From an uncultured Spirochaetales bacterium (lineage in GTDB: Bacteria; Spirochaetota; Spirochaetia; Sphaerochaetales; Sphaerochaetaceae), in NCBI GenBank assembly GCA_934276695.1, contig CAKQTF010000028.1:1-9918 (forward strand): 9,918 nt of DNA, given 5' to 3'. The position numbers and the translations under genes were made by a program. Positions 1 to 7,085 of the stretch are shown piece by piece. The first letter of the stretch is position 1. Each line of letters opens with the position of its first letter. The notes below the pieces were generated by a model. The model had not been told where the DNA came from. It worked only from the letters and a program-made list of their open reading frames with translations, and did not search any database.

Positions 1-456
1 TTCGTGAACAAAGGTGATAGTGAGGCCTATGGGCAGGTCTTCATGAAGGAAAGCCTCTCATTAAGGCGTCTTATCGTCATGGCTGTCTCATTCTTTGAGG
101 CATTCATAACAAGCAGGACACTGGTCATCGATGATTTTGGTCAGCTTCTGCATCCTTATGTGCTCTGCCATCTTGTTGAGATCTTCACAGCCTGCGCAAC
201 AGAGTCTCAGCTGATAGTCGTTGACTGCAATCCGGCGCTTCTGAGGGAGGGCCTTCTCAGGAAGGATTCCGTATGGTTTGCGCAGAAGGGTGCAGACAGT
301 GCGACAGAGTACTTCTCTCTTGCTGACTTCAGGGGAGCAAAGGGAAGGATATCAACATATGATAGATATCTTCAGGGTATGTTCGGTGCTGTCCCTCTTG
401 AAAGTGAGTTCTGCTTCATGCACGATGGAACACCTGTAAAGAAGGAGGAAGTCTGA
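1..456 (+). CDS. RloA/AAA15-like ATPase, C-terminal part (5' end outside window)
   Basis: The frame is open to the left edge of the window, so this is the tail of a longer protein and the GTG at position 4 is probably internal. What is seen, numbering that GTG as residue 1: ESLSLRRL (16-23), where the ABC-type signature of AAA15 ATPases lies; a Walker B-like strand TLVIDDFGQLLHP (39-51); a strand QLIVVDCNP (69-77), where the family has the switch-histidine 'TTHD'; then the RloA-type tail LRKDSVWFAQK, SATEYFSLADF and YLQGMFGAVP (85-131). That tail is the best recognition signal. Known for the family: RloA/AbiLi proteins are SMC/ABC-like ATPases paired with RloB, and PARIS AriA is analogous. 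Oddities: the usual Walker B Glu is Asp (D44), the switch His is Cys (C75), and the signature is degenerate, so ATP turnover is doubtful. It overlaps the next gene by 1 nt (TGATG). The Walker A region lies outside the window and cannot be judged. Confidence 0.7.
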   Translation, partial: FVNKGDSEAYGQVFMKESLSLRRLIVMAVSFFEAFITSRTLVIDDFGQLLHPYVLCHLVEIFTACATESQLIVVDCNPALLREGLLRKDSVWFAQKGADSATEYFSLADFRGAKGRISTYDRYLQGMFGAVPLESEFCFMHDGTPVKKEEV

Positions 457-1088
457 TGGTAGTGCGAAAGAGGAATAGAGTTGAGGCAAAGGAGACAATG
501 CTCCTTGTCTGTGCTAAGGAAGCTGAGGCAATCTTCTTCTCCCAGATGAGAAAGGATTGCAGGTATTCAAACCTCACAGTTGTTGCTGCTCCGTCTTCAA
601 TGCCGCTAGAGAAGCTCCTTGATTATGCCGGGAAGCTGAGAAACAGGGGAAAGTACACATCCTGCTGGGTAGCATTCGGCCTTGATGATGTGTCTGCTGC
701 GCTTGAGGATGTTGAGAACGCTGAGGAGTACGCAGCGAAGAAGAAGCTCAGGATGCTGTATTTTGAGCCTTCATTCGATCTGTATTTCCTGATGTTCCTG
801 GCTAGGCCGAAAGCTTATATCGGAAGTCCTGAAGAGGTCAGGGATTCTGTCCGGAAATCAATTGCGGACTATGAGCTCTCTTCCTCCTATTTCCTCACAA
901 AAGGCATCAACCTCAACTTCAGCCTTTATCCAAAGCTTGCTGAGGCTGACAGGAATGCCCGTGATTATAATGAGCTTGTCTCCTTTGAGAAGGGATATGA
1001 TGCAACATCGCTTCCTGCATTCTTCGATGATCTGAAGACTGTATGCGGAAAGGCTGATATGTCCCATAATCAGAAGAACAGGAGATAG
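456..1088 (+). CDS. RloB-like (TOPRIM-related) protein with altered active site
   Basis: A 210-residue protein, close to the usual length of RloB/AbiLii proteins. The start is supported by AGGAGG at 443-448, 7 nt upstream, and by the TGATG overlap with the ATPase gene. The order of motifs follows RloB: an N-terminal strand MLLVCAKEAEAIFF (15-28), aligning with the family's 'LIVCEGExTEPxYF'; a second strand WVAFGLDDV (71-79), aligning with 'VWxVFDxDD'; EPSFDLYFLMFL (104-115), aligning with 'NPxFExWLLLHF'; and a C-terminal tail with ADRNA (164-168) and ATSLPAFFDDL (183-193). Being next to a RloA-like gene supports the call. Known for the family: RloB carries a TOPRIM-type nuclease fold and acts with RloA in AbiL-type defence. 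Oddities: the first TOPRIM Glu is Ala20, the first Asp of the DxD is Gly75, and the Trp and His of the third motif are Tyr110 and Leu115. Nuclease activity may be lost or changed. The frame is intact, so this is not obvious decay. Confidence 0.6.
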   Translation: MVVRKRNRVEAKETMLLVCAKEAEAIFFSQMRKDCRYSNLTVVAAPSSMPLEKLLDYAGKLRNRGKYTSCWVAFGLDDVSAALEDVENAEEYAAKKKLRMLYFEPSFDLYFLMFLARPKAYIGSPEEVRDSVRKSIADYELSSSYFLTKGINLNFSLYPKLAEADRNARDYNELVSFEKGYDATSLPAFFDDLKTVCGKADMSHNQKNRR

Positions 1089-1091
1089 ACA

Positions 1092-1988
1092 ATGGATTCC
1101 ATGCCACTGCTATTATCATTATTTGCCTTAGCCCTGATCTCAATGGACTTTGCTCTTACGATAGTGTGGCATATGAGGGAACATAAGAAGGAGACAGGAT
1201 GGTCGGTTGTCCTATCATCCAGTCTTCTTGGAATGGCGATGCTCTTTGCGCTGGACCAGTTCTGCAGCCTGATGTATGGTGGAACGCTCAGAACCGTACT
1301 GCATTTAGTTTGGGAGGTCTTCTATATTGCAGATACTTCGTTCCTTCTTGTCTTCTGCTATTTCTATATGAACTGGATGATTGCAAAGCCAATGGCACGC
1401 TGGGCAAAGACAGCCTCTTTCATTGAAGGCGTCTGCTATCTTGCTGTATCTGTGTTATTCCAGATATTCCGTTATCCAGCATTAGCTATTGCCCAGTCAT
1501 GCCTTGGGGCCAGCGTTATTGCCTATGGAGTCTGCCTCTTCTTCTTCCATAGGCATACAATTTCAAACCATAGAGTGAAGATTGCATGCAGGACATTCAT
1601 GATAATCTCGCTCTCTATGGTCCCTGTATTCATCCTCACGCTTCTTTTCTCTTCTTTCTCATTCACTGCGATTCCTGTCTATGCGATAGCATATTCGATA
1701 TACTCGCTTGTATTCCTTTACATTGTGCTGAGCCACGAGAATGAGAAGGAAGAGAAGAACCGCGAGAAGCGGGAGCTGACTCTTGAGAGAGTGATGGAAT
1801 ACAAGATAACAGAGAGGGAGCTTGATGTCATAAGGCTGATAAAGCAGGGCTATACCAACAAGGAGATTGCTGATAGACTCTGTATCTCAGTTAACACTGT
1901 GAATAATCATATTGCTAATATTTTCTCGAAAACAGAGGTTAGAAGCCGAATTGATCTTCTTAACCTGCTTGAGGAGGCTTCCTGGTGA
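1092..1988 (+). CDS. Seven-helix membrane protein with C-terminal LuxR-type DNA-binding domain
   Basis: A 298-residue membrane-tethered transcription regulator. About seven hydrophobic helices can be read at residues 4-26, 37-58, 67-95, 107-126, 130-152, 167-189 and 192-213. A charged linker follows (HENEKEEKNREKREL, 215-229), then a LuxR/GerE helix-turn-helix at 237-293. That domain has the usual conserved positions: ITERELDVIRLI (239-250), GYTNKEIADRL (253-263), and S266, T269, V270, H273 and K280. Odd helix number puts the N-terminus outside and the HTH in the cytoplasm. There is no receiver domain, so it is not a two-component response regulator; the membrane part presumably senses a signal or lipid state directly. 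The start has AGGAG at 1080-1084, 7 nt upstream. The gene begins 3 nt after the RloB-like stop and overlaps the hydrolase start by 4 nt, so it belongs to the same operon. The ligand and target promoters cannot be read from the sequence; autoregulation of this operon is a reasonable guess. Confidence 0.85.
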   Translation: MDSMPLLLSLFALALISMDFALTIVWHMREHKKETGWSVVLSSSLLGMAMLFALDQFCSLMYGGTLRTVLHLVWEVFYIADTSFLLVFCYFYMNWMIAKPMARWAKTASFIEGVCYLAVSVLFQIFRYPALAIAQSCLGASVIAYGVCLFFFHRHTISNHRVKIACRTFMIISLSMVPVFILTLLFSSFSFTAIPVYAIAYSIYSLVFLYIVLSHENEKEEKNREKRELTLERVMEYKITERELDVIRLIKQGYTNKEIADRLCISVNTVNNHIANIFSKTEVRSRIDLLNLLEEASW

Positions 1989-2839
1989 TTACAGGAGAGT
2001 ATAGCGTGCCATCATCCTGGTATGATGGCGTCTATCAGGATAAGGTTGCGCCTTGCGATGCAGGGCGCTCTTTTTCATTGAAGCACAGCCGGAAGAGCGA
2101 TAATGCTGTGCTATGCATCCATGGATACACAGGCTATCCTGGCGAGATGGTCAGGCCTGCTGCTGATCTGTATAAGGCAGGCTGTGATGTCTACGTTCCA
2201 AGGCTGCCAGGCCATGGTACAAGCGGCCGTGATTTTGAGAAGTCCAGGATGGATGACTGGATCCGGTTTGCTGAGAATGCAGCCTCAGACCTTGTGAGGT
2301 CATATAGGAATGTCTATCTTGTGGGGCATTCGATGGGCGGTGGCATTGCACTGATAACCGCAGCTGAAGTCGATGGAATACGCAAGGCTGCGGTTGCTGC
2401 TCCTGCCGTTTATGCAGGAGAGAAGCTTCCTGTGTCCCCTGCCTTTGCAAAAGCAATCTCTGTGCTTATCAAGCGCTTTCCTCATTCATGGCATACAAAT
2501 CCAGCATACCATATGCATTACGAAGGTGCGCCTAAGGATGATCTTTATCTTGGAAAGCAGTACTGGTCCTGGGTGTATGTAAGGCAGATCCTAGAGCTTC
2601 ATCTGCTGATGAGGAGAGCTGCAGATAGCCTTCCTGCAATCCGCATTCCTGTTGAGGTGCTTGTGCTTGAGAATGATACAATCCTGCCGAATCCGTCATA
2701 TCCTGATTATATCAGGGCTCATATGAGCGCACCGCTGGATATCAGGATGATAGAAGGCGCATCCCACTACATCTTCTATGATAAGGACAGCAATGCAGAG
2801 GAGGAGGCAGTGAGGTCCATTGTGTCTTTCATTGCATAG
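1985..2839 (+). CDS. Alpha/beta-hydrolase, carboxylesterase/monoacylglycerol lipase type
   Basis: A 284-residue serine hydrolase. The oxyanion-hole strand is VLCIHGYTG (42-50), followed by VPRLPGHGTS (71-80), the pattern of Est30-type carboxylesterases and monoacylglycerol lipases. The nucleophile elbow is GHSMGG (114-119, Ser116). The acid is probably Asp231 in VLVLENDTILP and the base His261 in EGASHYIFYDKD, so the triad is complete. No signal peptide or membrane helix is seen, so it should act in the cytosol on short- or medium-chain esters or lipid breakdown products. Its N-terminus carries about 40 residues before the first core strand, and it is longer than the roughly 250-residue Est30. 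The GTG start is supported by GAGGAGG at 1971-1977 and by the 4-nt GTGA overlap with the regulator's stop. This implies coupled translation and possibly a functional link to that membrane regulator. The natural substrate is not known. Confidence 0.85.
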   Translation: MITGEYSVPSSWYDGVYQDKVAPCDAGRSFSLKHSRKSDNAVLCIHGYTGYPGEMVRPAADLYKAGCDVYVPRLPGHGTSGRDFEKSRMDDWIRFAENAASDLVRSYRNVYLVGHSMGGGIALITAAEVDGIRKAAVAAPAVYAGEKLPVSPAFAKAISVLIKRFPHSWHTNPAYHMHYEGAPKDDLYLGKQYWSWVYVRQILELHLLMRRAADSLPAIRIPVEVLVLENDTILPNPSYPDYIRAHMSAPLDIRMIEGASHYIFYDKDSNAEEEAVRSIVSFIA

Positions 2840-2850
2840 AGCTTTGCTCT
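2838..2850 (+). terminator. Possible weak terminator after the hydrolase gene
   Basis: A short perfect hairpin (AGAGC, loop TTT, GCTCT) overlaps the hydrolase stop codon and runs into the T-rich stretch TTATGTTGTTTCTTTTC. The stem is only 5 bp, so termination would be partial at best. Read-through into gltX is possible. Confidence 0.3.
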
Positions 2851-2855
2851 TTATG

Positions 2856-2884
2856 TTGTTTCTTTTCATATAAGTGAATAGAAT
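2856..2884 (+). promoter_or_regulatory. Sigma-70-type promoter for gltX-glyS-tyrS
   Basis: TTGTTT at 2856-2861 and TAGAAT at 2879-2884 are separated by exactly 17 bp in the only sizeable gap upstream of gltX. Transcription would begin near 2891, just ahead of the ribosome site AAGGAG at 2897-2902. The leader would be about 20 nt, too short for a T-box or other tRNA-sensing leader. A competing -10 (TATAAG, 2869-2874) has no good -35 partner. Confidence 0.55.
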
Positions 2885-2910
2885 GGTACTGCATTCAAGG
2901 AGTTTTTCAG

Positions 2911-4389
2911 ATGGAAGTTCGTGTTCGCTATGCCCCGTCTCCAACAGGGCTACAGCACATAGGTGGAATACGCACCGCATTGTTCAATTATTTCTTTGCA
3001 AAGTCCCATGGCGGGAAGTTCATTCTCCGTGTCGAGGATACAGACAGGGAACGCTATACAGATGAATCACTGCAGGATCTATATGATACGCTTGACTGGC
3101 TTGGGATAAAATGGGATGAAGGCCCTGTTGTCGGTGGCCCATATGGTCCGTATATCCAGTCCGAGCGCTTTGAGCTCTATAAAAAGTATGCTGAGCAGCT
3201 TGTGAAGGATGGTAAGGCATATTACTGCTATTGTTCCCCAGAACGCCTTGAGAGAGTGAGGCAGGAGCAGATTGCATCAAAGAGCGAGTATCAGGGATAT
3301 GACAGGCACTGTGCGGATCTTACCGATGAGGAGCGTGCGGAATATGAGAGACAGGGAATCAAGCCTGTCATCAGGCTACGTGTGCCACGTGAGGGAAAGA
3401 CGACATTCCATGATGTCCTCATGGGCGATATAACAAGAAGGAACAAGGATGTATCCCCTGATCCTATACTCCTGAAGAGTGATGGCTTCCCGACATATCA
3501 CCTTGCAAATGTAATCGATGACCACCTTATGGGCATAACTCATATAATGAGGGCCCAGGAATGGATTCCATCAGGGCCTCTGCATATCCTTCTTTACCAG
3601 GCATTCGGATGGGAGCCTCCAGTATACTGTCATCTGCCAATGGTCATGGGAAAGGATGGGCAGAAGCTAAGCAAGCGCCATGGCTCGACGGCTGTAAGGG
3701 ATTTCAGGGCAAAAGGATATCTTCCTGAGGCGATAATCAACTACGTGACGCTTGTCGGATGGTCCCTTGATGGATCAACGGAGTTCTTCACAAAAGAGGA
3801 ACTGGAGAAGTGCTTCAGTATGGAAGGCATTCATAAGGCCCCAGGCGTATTCGATTATAAGAAGCTTGACTGGTTCAACGGACAGTATATCAGAAGCACT
3901 TCTGATGATAGGCTTGCAGAGCTGATCACACCATATCTTGAGAAGGAAGGCTATGTCAGCACTCCTCCGTCAGATGATGAGAAGGCCCTTATCATGAAGC
4001 TTGTTCCGCCTGTGAAGGAGCGCATGAAGGTCCTCTCTGATGTCATTCCGCTCACAGCGTTCATATTCAGGGATCAGATGGTTGAGGATCCTCAGCTGTT
4101 TGTTGCAAAAGGCAGTGATCCAGATAAGACAAAAAAGGCGCTTAAGAGCGGTGCTGAGATCCTTATCTCCGGGCTTGAGTCAGGGGAGGAGGAGAGTGTG
4201 ATTGAGCAGAAGCTTGCATCCCTTTCTGAAGAGCTTGGAATAAAGGTCAATGGTGTTTTCCAGCCAATAAGGGTTGCTATAACAAATTCAACAGTCTCAC
4301 TTCCACTGTTTGATTCAATCAGATTATTGGGATTAGATGTTACAAAGGCTCGTCTTGAAAGAGCCATAAGTTTTTTGGAGGATAAGTAG
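2911..4389 (+). CDS. gltX: Glutamyl-tRNA synthetase
   Basis: A class I aminoacyl-tRNA synthetase of 492 residues, full length for bacterial GluRS, charging tRNA-Glu in the cytosol. The Rossmann core opens with RYAPSPTGLQHIGG (6-19), which contains the HIGH-type motif HIGG, followed by LRVEDTDRER (39-48), typical of GluRS. The KMSKS-type loop is KLSKR (252-256) in MGKDGQKLSKRHG. The CxC at 106-108 with Y130 and C134 resembles the zinc-binding insertion of the family. The alpha-helical anticodon-binding part fills about 320-492. The start has AAGGAG 8 nt upstream. It is the first gene of a three-synthetase operon and ends 1 nt before glyS. If this organism lacks glutaminyl-tRNA synthetase, the enzyme may also load tRNA-Gln for GatCAB; the window does not show which applies. 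Confidence 0.97.
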   Translation: MEVRVRYAPSPTGLQHIGGIRTALFNYFFAKSHGGKFILRVEDTDRERYTDESLQDLYDTLDWLGIKWDEGPVVGGPYGPYIQSERFELYKKYAEQLVKDGKAYYCYCSPERLERVRQEQIASKSEYQGYDRHCADLTDEERAEYERQGIKPVIRLRVPREGKTTFHDVLMGDITRRNKDVSPDPILLKSDGFPTYHLANVIDDHLMGITHIMRAQEWIPSGPLHILLYQAFGWEPPVYCHLPMVMGKDGQKLSKRHGSTAVRDFRAKGYLPEAIINYVTLVGWSLDGSTEFFTKEELEKCFSMEGIHKAPGVFDYKKLDWFNGQYIRSTSDDRLAELITPYLEKEGYVSTPPSDDEKALIMKLVPPVKERMKVLSDVIPLTAFIFRDQMVEDPQLFVAKGSDPDKTKKALKSGAEILISGLESGEEESVIEQKLASLSEELGIKVNGVFQPIRVAITNSTVSLPLFDSIRLLGLDVTKARLERAISFLEDK

Positions 4390-4390
4390 A

Positions 4391-5716
4391 ATGGCAGAAG
4401 TTACAATGGACAAGATTGTCTCTCTTTGCAGGAGAAGGGGCTTCATATTCCAGTCAAGTGAGATCTATGGAGGTCTCAATGGCGCATATGACTATGGTCC
4501 GATGGGTGTTGAACTGAAGAATAATATCCGTGATTTCTGGTGGAAGGAAATGACGCAGATGCATGACAATATAGTTGGTCTTGATGCATCTATCCTTATG
4601 CATCCTCGTGTGTGGGAAGCTTCTGGCCATGTATCGAACTTCACAGATCCAATGGTTGACTGCAAGTGCTGTAAATCACGTTTCAGAGCAGATCAGATCG
4701 ATCTTACGAAGCCTTGTCCTGTCTGTGGCAACAAGGACAGCTTCACTGAGCCTAGGAACTTCAACCTGATGTTCAGCACGCATATCGGTGCGAATGCTGA
4801 TGCTGCATCTGTTGTGTACCTCAGGCCGGAGACAGCCCAGGGCATCTATGTTGATTTCAAGAATGTCCTTCAGTCATCACGTGTGAAGATCCCATTCGGA
4901 ATCGCACAGGTCGGAAAGTCCTTCAGGAATGAGATCACTACAAAGAACTTCATATTCAGATCATGCGAGTTTGAGCAGATGGAGATGCAGTTCTTCTGCA
5001 AGCCAGGCACAGATGAGCACTGGTTCCCGTACTGGAGAGAGCAGAGAATGGAATTCTACAAGAAGATGGGAATCCATCCAGAGCATCTCAGATGGCATCA
5101 GCATGGTCCGGATGAGCTTGCATTCTATGCAAAGGATGCATACGATATCCAGTTCCTCTTCCCGATGGGATGGCAGGAGCTTGAAGGTGTACATTCAAGG
5201 ACTGATTATGATCTTACACAGCATCAGAAGTTCAGTGGCAAGGATATGACATATCTTGATCCTGAGACAAATGAGAGATATATCCCATATGTTGTTGAGA
5301 CATCAGCAGGTCTTACAAGGAATGTCCTGATGGCTCTCTCAGATGCTTATGATGAGGAAGCAACACCGGAAGGCGATACAAGGACTGTGATGCACTTCCA
5401 TCCTCTTATCGCTCCTGTCAAGGTCGCTGTTCTTCCTCTTGTAAAGAAGGATGGCCTCGGTGAGTATGCTTCAAAGCTTGAGCATAGTCTGCGTTCTGAC
5501 TTCACTACATTCTTTGACCAGAGCGGTGCAGTTGGACGCCGCTACAGAAGAATGGATGAGATCGGTACACCGTACTGCATCACTGTTGATTACCAGACAC
5601 TTGAGGATCAGACTGTCACTGTCAGATTCAGGGATTCAATGAAGCAGGAAAGGATATCTGTTGATCAGATTGTTCCATTCATCCATCAGGCTAACAAGGA
5701 TTACAAGAGGGTATAA
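4391..5716 (+). CDS. glyS: Glycyl-tRNA synthetase, single-chain dimeric type
   Basis: A class II synthetase of 441 residues of the alpha2 type (also found in eukaryotes, archaea and many bacteria), not the alpha2beta2 enzyme of E. coli. It joins glycine to tRNA-Gly. Seen: the N-terminal IYGGLNGAYDYGPMG (25-39), typical of this class; a zinc-ribbon-like insertion with C91/C94 and C109/C112; motif 2 around GKSFRNEI (175-182), preceded by LRPETAQGIYVDF (144-156); EFEQMEMQFFC (193-203); motif 3 with SAGLTRNVLMAL (305-316); and a C-terminal anticodon-binding domain from about 342 (VKVAVLPLVKK) onward. GGAGG at 4377-4381 lies 9 nt before the ATG, inside the end of gltX. It is co-transcribed with gltX (1-nt gap) and tyrS (2-nt gap). 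All catalytic motifs look intact. Confidence 0.97.
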   Translation: MAEVTMDKIVSLCRRRGFIFQSSEIYGGLNGAYDYGPMGVELKNNIRDFWWKEMTQMHDNIVGLDASILMHPRVWEASGHVSNFTDPMVDCKCCKSRFRADQIDLTKPCPVCGNKDSFTEPRNFNLMFSTHIGANADAASVVYLRPETAQGIYVDFKNVLQSSRVKIPFGIAQVGKSFRNEITTKNFIFRSCEFEQMEMQFFCKPGTDEHWFPYWREQRMEFYKKMGIHPEHLRWHQHGPDELAFYAKDAYDIQFLFPMGWQELEGVHSRTDYDLTQHQKFSGKDMTYLDPETNERYIPYVVETSAGLTRNVLMALSDAYDEEATPEGDTRTVMHFHPLIAPVKVAVLPLVKKDGLGEYASKLEHSLRSDFTTFFDQSGAVGRRYRRMDEIGTPYCITVDYQTLEDQTVTVRFRDSMKQERISVDQIVPFIHQANKDYKRV

Positions 5717-5718
5717 CA

Positions 5719-6963
5719 ATGAATAAGGGATTGAAGATCCTTCAGGATAGGGGATTCATCAACGCATGCACTGATATTGATCAGCTTTCAGATCTGATGG
5801 ATAAGGAGCCTGTCTCATTCTACTGCGGTGTTGACCCGACAGGTCCTTCTCTGCATATCGGGCATATCGTGCCATTCTTTGCAATGCATCATCTTCAGGC
5901 ATGCGGGAATAATCCAGTTGCGCTTGTAGGTGGTGGTACAGGCCTTATCGGGGACCCTTCCGGTAAGACCGAGATGCGCAAGATCCTCACAAAAGAGCAG
6001 ATTGCATCAAATGCTGAGGCAATTACAAAGCAGCTTGGAAAGATTGTTGATTTCAGCGGCACTGGCAGCAATGGCTATGGAAAGGCAACTGTGATGAACA
6101 ATGCAGACTGGCTTGTAGGGCTCAACTATATCGATTTCCTCCGTGATATCGGTGTATATTTCTCCGTTAACAGGATGCTGACTTTTGAAGGCGTTAAGCA
6201 GAGGCTTGAACGCGGGCTCTCATTCATCGAGTTCAATTACCAGCTTCTTCAGTCATATGACTTCCTGCAGCTCAACAAGCGCTCTGGTGTCAGGCTTCAG
6301 ATCGGAGGAGCGGATCAGTGGGGCAATATCGTTGCAGGAATAGACCTGATCAACAGGATGAACGGTCCTCAGTGCTTTGGCCTTACATTCAATCTGATCA
6401 TGCGCAGTGATGGAAAGAAGATGGGAAAGAGCGAGAAGGGGGCTGTGTTCTTGGATCCGGGGATGTACTCTCCTTATGATTTCTATCAGTACTGGAGAAA
6501 CGTGAATGATGCTGATGTTGTCAAGTTCATGAAGATATTCACATTCATGGATCTTGATGAGATAGCTGAATATGAAGACCCTTCAAGGAATATAAATGAA
6601 GCGAAGGAAAGGCTTGCATTCGAGCAGACTAAGATAATCCATGGTGAGGAAGAAGCTCTTAAGGCAAGGGATGCCGCAAAGGCCTTATTCTCTGTTGATG
6701 GTTCTGCAAACAGGGATGGAATGCCATCTCTCGAGGTTGAGATGCCAGCATCCGGAATCGGTATCCTCGATCTCTTCACGAAGTCTGGACTCTGTGCAAC
6801 AAACGGCGAGTCTCGCCGTCTTGTGACGCAGGGCGGAGCTGAGGTGAATGGGAAGAAGATCACAGATCCTAAGACTGTGCTTACATCAGCTGATGCTGAT
6901 GATAACTCAGAGATTCTCCTCAAGGCAGGGACGAAGCGCTATTTCAGGATCATACTGAAATAA
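5719..6963 (+). CDS. tyrS: Tyrosyl-tRNA synthetase
   Basis: A class I synthetase of 414 residues, charging tRNA-Tyr. Seen: FYCGVDPTGPSLHIGH (34-49) with a perfect HIGH motif; GGGTGLIGDPSGKTEMR (71-87); the tyrosine-pocket region YQLLQSYDF (174-182) and GGADQWGN (196-203); the signature loop KMGKS (234-238); and YDFYQYWRNVNDADV (253-267). A C-terminal S4-like RNA-binding domain covers about 347-412 (LVTQGGAEVNGKKI). The overall pattern is the E. coli TyrS branch rather than TyrZ. AGAGGG at 5706-5711 lies 7 nt before the ATG, overlapping the end of glyS. It is the last gene of the synthetase operon and is followed by a strong terminator. Confidence 0.97.
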   Translation: MNKGLKILQDRGFINACTDIDQLSDLMDKEPVSFYCGVDPTGPSLHIGHIVPFFAMHHLQACGNNPVALVGGGTGLIGDPSGKTEMRKILTKEQIASNAEAITKQLGKIVDFSGTGSNGYGKATVMNNADWLVGLNYIDFLRDIGVYFSVNRMLTFEGVKQRLERGLSFIEFNYQLLQSYDFLQLNKRSGVRLQIGGADQWGNIVAGIDLINRMNGPQCFGLTFNLIMRSDGKKMGKSEKGAVFLDPGMYSPYDFYQYWRNVNDADVVKFMKIFTFMDLDEIAEYEDPSRNINEAKERLAFEQTKIIHGEEEALKARDAAKALFSVDGSANRDGMPSLEVEMPASGIGILDLFTKSGLCATNGESRRLVTQGGAEVNGKKITDPKTVLTSADADDNSEILLKAGTKRYFRIILK

Positions 6964-6981
6964 TGACCCGCGCATATGATT

Positions 6982-7020
6982 GGCCTTCAGCTGTGGCATA
7001 ACCTGGCTGAAGGCCTTTTT
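6982..7020 (+). terminator. Intrinsic terminator of the gltX-glyS-tyrS operon
   Basis: A perfect 10-bp inverted repeat (GGCCTTCAGC at 6982-6991, GCTGAAGGCC at 7006-7015) with a 14-nt loop is followed directly by TTTTT (7016-7020), 18 nt after the tyrS stop. On the other strand the stem has no T tract, so it works only in the tyrS direction. Confidence 0.9.
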
Positions 7021-7030
7021 AACTGGAAAG

Positions 7031-7060
7031 GCATGTTTTCTGACTTCTCAGGAAACATGC
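7031..7060. terminator. Second hairpin in the convergent gap, probably ending the mtnA transcript
   Basis: A 13-bp stem with one G.T pair (GCATGTTTTCTGA at 7031-7043, TCAGGAAACATGC at 7048-7060) closes on a CTTC loop. It lies 25 nt beyond the mtnA stop. In the mtnA direction it is followed by CTTTCC, a poor T tract; in the tyrS direction it is followed by TTCTT. It may act as a barrier for both converging transcripts or as a 3'-end stabilising hairpin. Confidence 0.5.
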
Positions 7061-7085
7061 TTCTTAGAAAACCTCATATACATTC

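Noticed and set aside
4..6. GTG at position 4 as a true start of the ATPase gene
   Set aside because: The frame is open to the window edge, the protein would lack Walker A, and no ribosome site can be seen, so it is treated as an internal codon of a cut gene.
2840..2910. Possible T-box or other riboswitch before the synthetase operon
   Set aside because: The gap is 71 bp and the predicted leader about 20 nt, with no specifier stem and no T-box sequence. There is room only for a promoter and a ribosome site.
6486..6923. A 145-codon open frame on the minus strand opposite tyrS
   Set aside because: It is antisense to the conserved C-terminal half of TyrRS, is Ser-rich, and has no recognisable motif.
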